Assembly: GCA_030754315.1 (NCBI GenBank)
Contig: JASMAO010000026.1
Location: 1-11,163, forward strand
Direction of reading: 5' to 3'
Origin: SAR202 cluster bacterium
Lineage (GTDB): Bacteria > Chloroflexota > Dehalococcoidia > Lucifugimonadales > JASMAO01
Length of the DNA stretch: 11,163 nt
Both the position numbers and the translations under genes were made by a program. Under the pieces are notes generated by a model that had not been told where the DNA came from, did not search any database, and saw only the letters and a program-made list of their open reading frames with translations. This document shows, piece by piece, positions 1-6,253 of this stretch (position 1 is the first letter of the stretch; every line of letters starts with the position of its first letter).

Positions 1-4
1 CAAG

Positions 5-400
5 TTACTGACTTGATTGCTTTGTACCGTTAGTGTCTGGTGGCCCTCCTTCTAGATATACCGTACGCTCGAACGCATCCAAGACTGGAAAAAAACCTAG
101 TAATTTCACTGTGCTCGAACCAACCGCCCGAAATCCGTGCGGAACGCCCGACGGCACAACGACCGTATGATCAGAACCCACCATCTGTACTTCATTGCCA
201 ACCCTCGCCTCTATTATTCCATCAAGAACAACGATGAGTTCGTCATCTTCGTGGGTATGTAAAGGAGCACCGGCACCGGCACCGATTTCGCTATACACAA
301 GGCTGCTAGTAACTCCCTGTTCAGAACCAGCGATGTGTGCCACGCTGTAGTTTTGCCTCCACGGCAAATCATCAACGGCATGATGGTCAACGATGGTCAT
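5..400 (-). CDS. Single-domain cupin (Cupin_2) protein
   Basis: A 131-residue protein that is almost entirely one cupin beta-barrel. Cupin motif 1 is clear around residues 44-61 (GAPLHTHEDDELIVVLDG), with the likely metal ligands His48, His50 and Glu54. Motif 2 is around 76-90 (VVVPSGVPHGF), with the fourth ligand His88. Proteins of this type bind a divalent metal and act as small-molecule-binding proteins, isomerases or dioxygenases; the sequence does not say which. It has no signal peptide, so it is presumably cytoplasmic. The frame also allows a GTG start at 418. I prefer ATG at 400 because an AAGGGGGGG purine run sits just upstream of it and the GTG has no comparable site. It is complete, with the TAA stop at 5-7, and transcribed divergently from fmt. 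The fold is certain; the function is not known. Confidence 0.82.
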   Translation of the reverse strand: MTIVDHHAVDDLPWRQNYSVAHIAGSEQGVTSSLVYSEIGAGAGAPLHTHEDDELIVVLDGIIEARVGNEVQMVGSDHTVVVPSGVPHGFRAVGSSTVKLLGFFPVLDAFERTVYLEGGPPDTNGTKQSSQ

Positions 401-542
401 AATCCCCCCCTTACTCACCTACTTTAAAGCCAGTAATATCCTCAGATTAGTTATGATAGTTGTGTCCTATACACTTCTCCAAGGACAATCCACATAATCT
501 CTGTTAATTGTCACCTAAGTTAGAGTCAGGGCCAAAAATTTA

Positions 543-561
543 ATGGGATTCTTGTTCCCAT
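543..561. repeat. Short inverted repeat in cupin-fmt gap
   Basis: ATGGGA (543-548) and TCCCAT (556-561) form a perfect 6-bp stem with a 7-base loop, 117 bases before the fmt start in the divergent cupin-fmt gap. No T-run follows on either strand, so it is not a terminator. It could be an operator or chance. No convincing -35/-10 pair was found in this gap for either gene. Confidence 0.22.
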
Positions 562-677
562 CTTACAAATAATAGGGCAGAACCATTGACGAGGTTTCAT
601 TCGTCCAACGCACCCATCCTTCGAAAACCGTACATGATACCATTCGAATCAATCTGCAACACGAGGTGTAGAGCCGA

Positions 678-1610
678 ATGAGAGTTGTCTTCATGGGCAC
701 GCCAACCTTCGCGGTACCGGTCCTATCAGCCTTGCTAGAAAGCAATTATGAAATTGTTGGCGTAATTAGCCGACCAGATAGGCCAATTGGTCGCGGTCAG
801 AAGATGTCTCCAAATCCAATCAACCGGTATGCTATGGATCATAACCTCCGCATATCTCAACCAGTCTCGCTAAGGTCCGAAGAGGTTCAACGCCAAATCT
901 TCAAGCTTAAGCCAAACGTCATCATCATAGCAGCCTATAGCCGATACATTCCAAATACAATTCTCAACATACCAGACCATGGCTGTCTCAACATCCACCC
1001 ATCGCTACTACCCAAGTATCGCGGCCCTTCTCCTGTGTCTACGGCCATCCTAGCAGGTGACAATACTACTGGTGTAACTGTGATGAAGGTTACGGATATG
1101 ATGGATGCAGGACCTATAATTGCTTCCCGCAAAATGGCAATTGGACCAGACGACACAACCGAGAATTTGACGCTACGACTATTCGAAATGGGTGCAGAGC
1201 TTCTGATGGAGATTCTGCCAAAATGGACCGCCTGTAAGATTACAGCAGAACAGCAACAGCCTGCATTGGTCACAACAACAAAGCTACTCACGCGTCAAGA
1301 TGGCAAGATTGACTGGACTGAACCCGCTGATCTTATAGCTAGGAAAGTCCGCGCTTACCATCCTTGGCCAGGCTCATACGCCCTATGGAACGGCAAGCTC
1401 CTGAAGATAATCACAGCACATACAAACAATTCAGTGGAATTAAGCGTACCTCCATCAAACGTCATAGGCCTATCGGAAGGCATTCTTGCCGTAGCCACTG
1501 CCCAAGGAGTTCTGATCATAGACACTTTACAACTAGAAGGAGGAAGACCCACCACGGCGAGCGAGTTCCTCTCAGGCCACAGAGATATTATTGGCGCCCA
1601 TTTGATCTAG
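678..1610 (+). CDS. fmt: Methionyl-tRNA formyltransferase
   Basis: This enzyme transfers a formyl group from 10-formyl-tetrahydrofolate to the amino group of methionyl-tRNA(fMet), making the initiator for translation; it is cytoplasmic. The 310 residues match the usual length (E. coli about 315). The N-terminal formyltransferase fold begins MRVVFMGTPTFAVPVL, and SRPDRPIGRG (31-40) is the usual folate-side loop. The catalytic triad is present as Asn105 and His107 in LNIHPSLLPKYRG, and Asp143 in MMDAGPII. The C-terminal tRNA-binding domain (about 205-305) includes the linker DGKIDW and a barrel ending near LEGGRPTTASEFLSG. A GAGGTG ribosome binding site lies about 9 bases before the ATG. The gene stands alone here: def, often its neighbour, is absent, dinB is convergent downstream, and no clear terminator lies in the 122-base gap. 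Confidence 0.96.
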   Translation: MRVVFMGTPTFAVPVLSALLESNYEIVGVISRPDRPIGRGQKMSPNPINRYAMDHNLRISQPVSLRSEEVQRQIFKLKPNVIIIAAYSRYIPNTILNIPDHGCLNIHPSLLPKYRGPSPVSTAILAGDNTTGVTVMKVTDMMDAGPIIASRKMAIGPDDTTENLTLRLFEMGAELLMEILPKWTACKITAEQQQPALVTTTKLLTRQDGKIDWTEPADLIARKVRAYHPWPGSYALWNGKLLKIITAHTNNSVELSVPPSNVIGLSEGILAVATAQGVLIIDTLQLEGGRPTTASEFLSGHRDIIGAHLI

Positions 1611-1732
1611 TTTGGAACGAGTATGTCCCATGCCGGTTTAAGTCATTTGTGTAACGGCAATACAACCGCAACTTCTTCTCCAATTAAATTGATGCTCACT
1701 AACTCTTTCCCCCCACCACAATCTATTTTGGG

Positions 1733-2848
1733 CTACTCAAATCCCCCCAAACGAAGCTGTGTCATTGATTCCATATGAATTTGAGCCTGGCTCGACGGGA
1801 CCAAACCTCCGGCACCTACCCCTATGAGACGAAAAAAACGCTCTGTGCTCAGTTCCGGAAGGAGCAATTTGGTAGCCGCTTCCGCGATCCCCTCTGCCGA
1901 TCCCACTGGTGAAATCAACGTTTCCTGACGAGTAAATGTAGTGTAATCCGCCAGTCGGAGTTTAAGCTTTACAGTCTTCGCTACAATTCCTCTATATTCA
2001 AGATCGGTGCCTACTCGGTCACTCAATCTACGTACCAGATCGTGAAGCGCTTCCGGATCGTTGGAATCCGTCGCGAGTGTCATTTCAGCACTCACCGATT
2101 TCCGTTCCCGTGATACTACAACCGGACTTTGATCTTCACCCAATGACAAACGCTTCATCTGCAAGCCAACTTGGCCAAAGTTGGCTTGCATCCACTCATT
2201 GGTCTTAGATGAAAGATCTCCGACTGTCAATACGCCTGCCTGTGCGAGTCTCTCAGCTGTCTTTGGGCCAACCCCCCATAATTTTTCGACGGTAAGCGGA
2301 GCGAGGAACTCACGCTCCTCCCCACAAGCTACCACTGTTAGCCCATCTGGCTTATCCATATCAGATGCTATTTTCGCAACGGACTTACTAGACGCAACGC
2401 CAACGGATATGGTTAGCCCCAGAACAGCACGTACTTTTTCCTTAAGTTTAATGGCAATATCGGTCGCGGATTCTTTATCGTTAACTAAGTCGGTAACGTC
2501 CAAGAAAGCCTCATCCAGAGAAAGAGGCTCAACCAAGGAGGTGATGTTGCGGAAAATACTCATCACCTGGCGTGATACCTGATTGTATAATCTAAAATCT
2601 GCATTAACCATGATGGCGTGAGGACAACGCTGTAGGGCAGTGCGCATAGGCATTGCAGATCGAACACCGAATCCCCTAGCCTCGTAAGAGGCGGATGCTA
2701 CGACTCCACGAAGTTCGGGACGTCCACCCACTACAACCGGCTTACCACGCAATGTAGGATCCTCGCGCTGCTCAACGGAAGCATAAAAAGCATCGAAATC
2801 AGCATGCAGTATTTGGCGCATATGTAAAATTTCATCCCACTCAGCCAT
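1733..2848 (-). CDS. dinB: DNA polymerase IV (Y-family)
   Basis: An error-prone translesion polymerase that extends past damaged bases at stalled forks. The palm begins at ILHADFDAFYASVE, with metal ligand Asp17 and steric-gate Tyr22 (Phe13 in E. coli). The second acidic pair is Asp112-Glu113 in LSLDEAFLD. The fingers motif SYEARGFGVRSAMPM (54-68), the helix-hairpin-helix LWGVGPKTAERL and a little-finger domain follow. The C-terminus carries QLRLGGF (364-370), in the place where E. coli DinB has its beta-clamp-binding QLVLGL tail. At 371 residues it is family length and intact. The start is uncertain: ATG at 2848 has no good ribosome binding site, and an internal ATG at 2821 would begin at MRQILHADFD, which is more usual for the family. 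No LexA-type box (CGAAC-N4-GTTCG or CTGT-N8-ACAG) was seen upstream, so SOS control is not supported by the sequence. Confidence 0.95.
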   Translation of the reverse strand: MAEWDEILHMRQILHADFDAFYASVEQREDPTLRGKPVVVGGRPELRGVVASASYEARGFGVRSAMPMRTALQRCPHAIMVNADFRLYNQVSRQVMSIFRNITSLVEPLSLDEAFLDVTDLVNDKESATDIAIKLKEKVRAVLGLTISVGVASSKSVAKIASDMDKPDGLTVVACGEEREFLAPLTVEKLWGVGPKTAERLAQAGVLTVGDLSSKTNEWMQANFGQVGLQMKRLSLGEDQSPVVVSRERKSVSAEMTLATDSNDPEALHDLVRRLSDRVGTDLEYRGIVAKTVKLKLRLADYTTFTRQETLISPVGSAEGIAEAATKLLLPELSTERFFRLIGVGAGGLVPSSQAQIHMESMTQLRLGGFE

Positions 2849-2900
2849 TATGCCATCATCTTCGGGCCATACGTGGGGACATACTAATCACTGTCCTTGG

Positions 2901-2929
2901 TTGATCGACTGAACCGGACACGCTATCCT
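2901..2929 (+). promoter_or_regulatory. Candidate sigma70-type promoter of the Lrp-like gene
   Basis: TTGATC at 2901-2906 and TATCCT at 2924-2929 are separated by exactly 17 bases, each matching four of six consensus positions. Transcription would start near 2936 and give a leader of about 50 bases before the TTG start at 2987. This is a sequence match only. Confidence 0.42.
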
Positions 2930-2986
2930 AGGGGTGTCACATAGTCATATTCTAGGGTATTGGCACGTCGGAAACGGAGGTCCCTG

Positions 2987-3217
2987 TTGATCAGAGCATA
3001 TGTCTTGATGGAAATTACGGCGGGGCACGCAACTGGCATGGTCAATTCGCTGAAAGACCGGGACGAAATTAAAGGCATAGCGCGAGTCACCGGCCCCTAT
3101 GATGTAATAGCCGTCGTCGAAGCTGCCGACCTGAACGCTATCAGCGAGACCGTCAACGACTACATCCACTCCCTGGCCGGCGTTATTCGAACGACCACTT
3201 GCGTAACTCTCGGGTAG
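2987..3217 (+). CDS. Stand-alone Lrp/AsnC ligand-binding (RAM) domain protein
   Basis: A 76-residue protein consisting only of the regulatory ligand-binding domain of Lrp/AsnC transcription factors (beta-alpha-beta-beta-alpha-beta fold), without the DNA-binding helix-turn-helix. The hallmarks are IRAYVLMEITAGHA at the start, then VTGPYDVIAVVEAADL with the conserved GPYD turn, and the final strand GVIRTTTCVTLG. Such small proteins form oligomers and are thought to bind amino acids or modulate partner proteins; no target can be read from the context. The start is decided by the ribosome binding site: GGAGGT at 2976-2981 lies 5 bases before TTG at 2987, and translation from there gives the canonical domain length. 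The frame is open back to a TTG at 2960, but that adds nine mainly basic residues untypical of the family. It ends convergently 10 bases from the stop of the PlsY-like gene. Confidence 0.85.
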   Translation: MIRAYVLMEITAGHATGMVNSLKDRDEIKGIARVTGPYDVIAVVEAADLNAISETVNDYIHSLAGVIRTTTCVTLG

Positions 3218-3240
3218 AGACTTGCCTCTAAGGGAGAGTT
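3205..3240. repeat. Imperfect palindrome spanning two convergent stop codons
   Basis: AACTCTC (3205-3211) pairs with GAGAGTT (3234-3240), and TAGAG (3215-3219) pairs with CTCTA (3226-3230). A 3x3 internal loop (GGG/AGG) separates the helices and the hairpin loop has 6 bases. The TAG stop of the Lrp-like gene and the TAG stop of the PlsY-like gene occupy mirror positions in the inner stem. It would form a hairpin in either transcript, so a bidirectional terminator or 3'-end stabiliser is plausible. Neither side carries the T-run of a classical intrinsic terminator. Confidence 0.5.
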
Positions 3241-3893
3241 CCCGGCCTCCCTGTTGCCTCGTTGGATTCCAAATTCTCCCATTCACTGGACCCGGATAGG
3301 CTGTTCCGGCGCCTGTGCCCAAGGAGAGCGCGCGAAAGCACCACACCCGACAATATACCCACCCCAAACGCCTGGGCGGTATCCCCTCCATTAATCATAA
3401 CGAGCGTCACGAGTGTTCCATATCCAAACACAACGCTCAGCAAAGATGAATAGGGCAGTTTTTGACCCCCCAGCGCTATTATTACCGCCACAGCACCACT
3501 AACCATCCCCTCCGTTGGAAACATCGCGACAATGGCACCACCCAAGGCCAGTTGGCCGTCCCCTCCACGGAATTTAGTGAACACTGATTTCCAATGACCT
3601 AATACCACCGCAACCGCTGCAACAAGCAGCCACACACCATCGAACCCAAAAAACTGGCTGATGATTATTGCAAGCGCGCCTTTGCCGAAATCACCGAAGC
3701 ACACCAAGAGAGCAGGCACTTTACCGACACATCTCCGAACGTTACTTGCCCCAGCGAGACCGGTACCCACTGAGAAAATATCCACCCCGTTCCGACGACT
3801 AACGTGGTCCGCAAGCGGTAAGGCACCAAAGAAATATGCGCACAAACCGGCAAGCGCTATATTTAAGAAACCTAACATTGGATCACTTACCAC
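3228..3893 (-). CDS. Divergent PlsY-family membrane protein (acyl-phosphate:G3P acyltransferase-like)
   Basis: PlsY makes lysophosphatidic acid from acyl-phosphate and glycerol-3-phosphate, the first membrane step of phospholipid synthesis. The 221 residues carry several hydrophobic segments (about 7-25, 60-83, 87-102, 117-145, 148-168, 172-192) in PlsY order. The motifs can be followed but are altered. The usual GSIP(S/T)G loop reads FGALPLADH (22-30). GSGNxGATN reads GTGLAGASN (43-51). DxxKG is kept (DFGKG, 68-72). The usual GHxFPxFLxFxGGKG reads GHWKSVFTKFRGGDG (99-113), with Asp in place of the motif lysine. About 30 polar residues follow the last membrane segment. The start is GTG at 3893 with GAGG a few bases upstream. 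It may be a true but divergent PlsY or a paralogue with another role. Family membership is well supported; activity is not. Confidence 0.72.
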   Translation of the reverse strand: MVSDPMLGFLNIALAGLCAYFFGALPLADHVSRRNGVDIFSVGTGLAGASNVRRCVGKVPALLVCFGDFGKGALAIIISQFFGFDGVWLLVAAVAVVLGHWKSVFTKFRGGDGQLALGGAIVAMFPTEGMVSGAVAVIIALGGQKLPYSSLLSVVFGYGTLVTLVMINGGDTAQAFGVGILSGVVLSRALLGHRRRNSLSGSSEWENLESNEATGRPGTLP

Positions 3894-3927
3894 ACATCCT
3901 CAACTTGGAATTCTACTATGGCTTCTA

Positions 3928-3933
3928 ATTATA
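3928..3933 (-). promoter_or_regulatory. Candidate -10 element of the PlsY-like gene
   Basis: Read on the minus strand this is a perfect TATAAT, 35 bases upstream of the GTG start, which would give a leader of about 28 bases. No convincing -35 hexamer lies 16-18 bases further upstream. A 5-bp inverted repeat (CCTTC at 3940-3944 and GAAGG at 3958-3962) flanks that region and could be a regulator site. Confidence 0.35.
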
Positions 3934-4149
3934 TATTCTCCTTCACGCAATTCACACGAAGGCAAGCTCCATAGCCTGAATCCTTGAACAGCAAGATCCT
4001 TATTGCTTAATTACTTCGCGTTACAACACTTCCCCATGTATGCTCGTGATATGAGGCTAAACAAATCCGATTTGGTGTACTGGCCCGATGCAGATTTCTC
4101 GAGAACATTGACTTCAAGTAACATCATCCCAGTGAGATACCATACCATG

Positions 4150-4953
4150 TCAACACTGGTGACAGTCTCTAGCCATGTTTGGACCACTGCTAGGCACCAC
4201 AACCGGAGTCCCAGTCTTTGGATGATCCAATATGACAACGCTCGCGCCGTATATCTGACGGATGTTATCCGCCGTTACTACCTCCTGCGGTGATCCTATG
4301 ACAAAACAACGGCCACCAGCGATCATCATTAATCGATCACAGAACATAGACGCGAGTGTCAAATCGTGCATAGCAACTACCGAGACACCCTTTCGTTCAC
4401 CCTGAACACATCTGACCACATTCATTATTCCAAGAGAGTGCGACATATCCAAGTTGGAGATTGGCTCATCGAGGACCAACACTGGCGCCTGTTGCGCAAG
4501 CGCCATAGCCACTACAACCCGTTGTCTCTCGCCACCCGACAGTTCATCCAGCTTGCGGCCAGCAAGGTGCGCTACGCTAGTATATTCCATAGCGCTGTTA
4601 GCAACCTGCAAATCGCATTTGCTTTCCCACTGGAAAAGCCCCAAATACGGATTCCTGCCCATTAGGATAAGGTCCAACACAGAAAAACCTTCTGGCAACT
4701 GTGGATCTTGGGGAACAACGGCTATTTGTCGAGCCCGCTCGCGACTGCGCAAGTCAATAATACCAACACCGTTCAGCGTCACGTCACCAGCATCCGGCGA
4801 CAGTACTCCGGTGACCAGTTTGAGTAGAGTAGTCTTTCCTGATCCGTTTGGCCCAACAACTCCTAATAGCTCGCCAGTAGCCACGGCGAAACTCAATCCA
4901 TTCAAAACGGGACGGCCACTATAAGAAAATCTGATATCCGTAACTTCCAGCAT
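4150..4953 (-). CDS. btuD: Cobalamin-type ABC importer, ATP-binding protein
   Basis: The nucleotide-binding subunit of a FecCD/BtuCD-type importer, which hydrolyses ATP at the cytoplasmic face of the permease. All ATPase motifs are intact: Walker A GPNGSGKTT (34-42, Lys40), Q-loop Gln82 in VVPQD, signature LSGGERQR (138-145), Walker B VLVLDEP (Asp162, Glu163) and switch His196 in AMHDL. The 267 residues match the FecE/BtuD/HmuV family. A short C-terminal extension (YGASVVILDHPKTGTPVVV, then a Cys-containing tail) is common in this group. It is the last gene of the operon btuF-btuC-btuD, with an 86-base gap from btuC that holds overlapping inverted repeats. A GGGAAGGGA purine run precedes the ATG. 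Cobalamin as substrate is inferred from the riboswitch leading the operon; sequence alone would also fit haem or siderophore. Confidence 0.9.
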   Translation of the reverse strand: MLEVTDIRFSYSGRPVLNGLSFAVATGELLGVVGPNGSGKTTLLKLVTGVLSPDAGDVTLNGVGIIDLRSRERARQIAVVPQDPQLPEGFSVLDLILMGRNPYLGLFQWESKCDLQVANSAMEYTSVAHLAGRKLDELSGGERQRVVVAMALAQQAPVLVLDEPISNLDMSHSLGIMNVVRCVQGERKGVSVVAMHDLTLASMFCDRLMMIAGGRCFVIGSPQEVVTADNIRQIYGASVVILDHPKTGTPVVVPSSGPNMARDCHQC

Positions 4954-4970
4954 GAAAGAATCCCTTCCCT

Positions 4971-5020
4971 ATATTTTCTTTTGCTGAACTTCAAGAAAAT
5001 ATCTGATACCCATTCAGCAA
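4971..5020 (-). repeat. Overlapping inverted repeats in the btuC-btuD gap
   Basis: ATATTTTCTT (4971-4980) is a perfect 10-base inverted match to AAGAAAATAT (4993-5002), with a 12-base loop. TTGCTGAA (4981-4988), inside that loop, is a perfect 8-base inverted match to TTCAGCAA (5013-5020). In the mRNA (minus strand) the two stems are interleaved. With no bases between the second and fourth strands they can hardly coexist as a pseudoknot, so they look like alternative hairpins. The 10-bp stem ends immediately before the purine-rich btuD ribosome binding site (about 4961-4970). A role in setting btuD translation or 3'-end processing of the btuC message is inference. Confidence 0.55.
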
Positions 5021-5039
5021 GCAAATGAGATACACAGTG

Positions 5040-6101
5040 TCACATTTGCACCCTACGTTGACGCCTGAGTAAAAACAAAAAAAGAGGCGCACCAACAAAT
5101 GCCGTCACTATCCCAACTGGTAACTCTGAAGGGCTCACAACAACCCGCGCGGCAAGATCCGCCAATATCATAAATCCTGCCCCCACAATGGCGGCCATCG
5201 GCAACAGAAACCTATAATCGACCCCCCAGAGGATTCTCACCGCATGTGGTGATATGAGTCCAACAAACCCTATCAATCCGCTAAATGATACAGCAGCAGC
5301 TGTCGCCAAGGTCGCCGATGTTATTAATAGCAGTTTCGTTGACTCGACACTAACGCCGAGTTGTTTGGCATAGTCCTCATCTAACTGCATAACATTCAAA
5401 ATCCTCCCAAATACGATAGAGACAATTACGCTAGGCAGTAGATATGGGAGTATCAGAAAGGTGTGATTCCATTCCGCCGCAGAGAACCCACCCAATAACC
5501 AGCTAAGCACCGGCCTCAGGTCTGGATCACTGCGGATCATCAGTAGAGTGGTCATCGCACTAGCTAGCGCAGCGATCACTACTCCGGCTAGGAGTAGATT
5601 CGCTAAGGGCAGACCTTCTGAATTTTTAGCGATCGCGTAAGCAATACTAACGGCTAGTATCGCTCCAATAAACGCCGCAATTGGCAAAACGCTTATTCCT
5701 AAGTATTCGGTGGTCAAACCAGAGACCAGAACAATACTGGCACCGAGCCCGGCCCCAGACGCCACTCCAATTAGAAATGGATCTGCCAGAGGATTTCGAA
5801 ACAGGCCCTGATAGGTTGCGCCAGACAACGCCAGTGAGGCACCTACAGTGCCGGCCAACATGATTCTGGGGAACCTTAGGTCCCATATAATCGTCTCCCA
5901 TGAACTAGGCCAATCCTGTACTATATGTACACTCGGAATCCGTGAACCAATAATCTCCAAGACTGCCCAGGGAGACATTTCTACGGCGCCTTGACTGAGA
6001 GCCAAAATTCCAATAACTGCTACGATGGCCGTGCCACCAACCAGTCGATGCCAAGGATATTCAAGGCCAACCGTCTTTACCCGTCCTGAGTCAATGGACA
6101 T
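5040..6101 (-). CDS. btuC: Cobalamin-type ABC importer, FecCD-family permease
   Basis: The membrane channel subunit of the importer, expected to work as a dimer with two BtuD and to receive substrate from BtuF. The 353 residues are highly hydrophobic, with about ten membrane helices. FecCD hallmarks are LRFPRIMLAGTVGASLALSG, then GLFRNPLADPF (99-109) with the following GVASGAGLGA, AKQLGVSVE (245-253) near the ATPase-coupling region, GLIGFVGLISPHAVR (275-289), and ADLAARVVVSPSELPVGIVT leading to GAPLFLFLLRR at the C-terminus. The frame is open to a TTG at 6107, but ATG at 6101 is the natural start, with CGGGG about 9 bases upstream. That start lies 2 bases after the stop of a small frame filling the gap to btuF, so translational coupling is possible. 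Confidence 0.92.
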   Translation of the reverse strand: MSIDSGRVKTVGLEYPWHRLVGGTAIVAVIGILALSQGAVEMSPWAVLEIIGSRIPSVHIVQDWPSSWETIIWDLRFPRIMLAGTVGASLALSGATYQGLFRNPLADPFLIGVASGAGLGASIVLVSGLTTEYLGISVLPIAAFIGAILAVSIAYAIAKNSEGLPLANLLLAGVVIAALASAMTTLLMIRSDPDLRPVLSWLLGGFSAAEWNHTFLILPYLLPSVIVSIVFGRILNVMQLDEDYAKQLGVSVESTKLLLITSATLATAAAVSFSGLIGFVGLISPHAVRILWGVDYRFLLPMAAIVGAGFMILADLAARVVVSPSELPVGIVTAFVGAPLFLFLLRRQRRVQM

Positions 6102-6103
6102 AC

Positions 6104-6241
6104 TCAAAACCCCGCATAGGTTTTCCTTCCCCCACCCAATACGCCGTCGATATTTAGACCAGGAAGTTCTGTCACTTTTCCTTCAAATAACCACAATGCC
6201 ACAACTGCACCTCGTATCCTTTTCCTTTCAAAAACCTCCAT
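6104..6241 (-). CDS. Possible 45-residue small protein between btuF and btuC
   Basis: This frame begins with ATG 12 bases after the btuF stop and ends with TGA 2 bases before the btuC ATG, so it fills the gap exactly. The product starts MEVFERKRIRGAVVALWLFE and ends DGVLGGGRKTYAGF: a basic N-terminus, a short hydrophobic patch (GAVVALWLF, 11-19) and a Gly-rich C-terminus. I recognise no family. The ATG has only a weak upstream GGA. An in-frame GTG at 6202 has a better GAGGTG site 5 bases upstream and would give 32 residues. A frame of this length is not rare by chance; the fit to both neighbours is the main argument. It could instead be untranslated spacer that affects btuC translation. Confidence 0.35.
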   Translation of the reverse strand: MEVFERKRIRGAVVALWLFEGKVTELPGLNIDGVLGGGRKTYAGF

Positions 6242-6253
6242 AATAAATCCAGT

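Noticed and set aside
401..418. GTG start at 418 for the cupin gene
   Set aside because: The purine run AAGGGGGGG is positioned for the ATG at 400, whereas nothing comparable precedes the GTG.
422..429. CTTTAAAG palindrome found at 422-429 and again at 11119-11126
   Set aside because: An 8-base A+T-rich palindrome twice in 11 kb, with no shared context beyond a nearby T/A stretch, is compatible with chance.
2960..2986. Earlier TTG start for the Lrp-like gene
   Set aside because: The extra residues are basic and not seen in this family, and GGAGGT is placed correctly for TTG at 2987 only.
2849..2986. Search for a LexA/SOS box upstream of dinB
   Set aside because: Neither the Gram-positive-type nor the E. 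coli-type box was found, so no regulatory claim is made.
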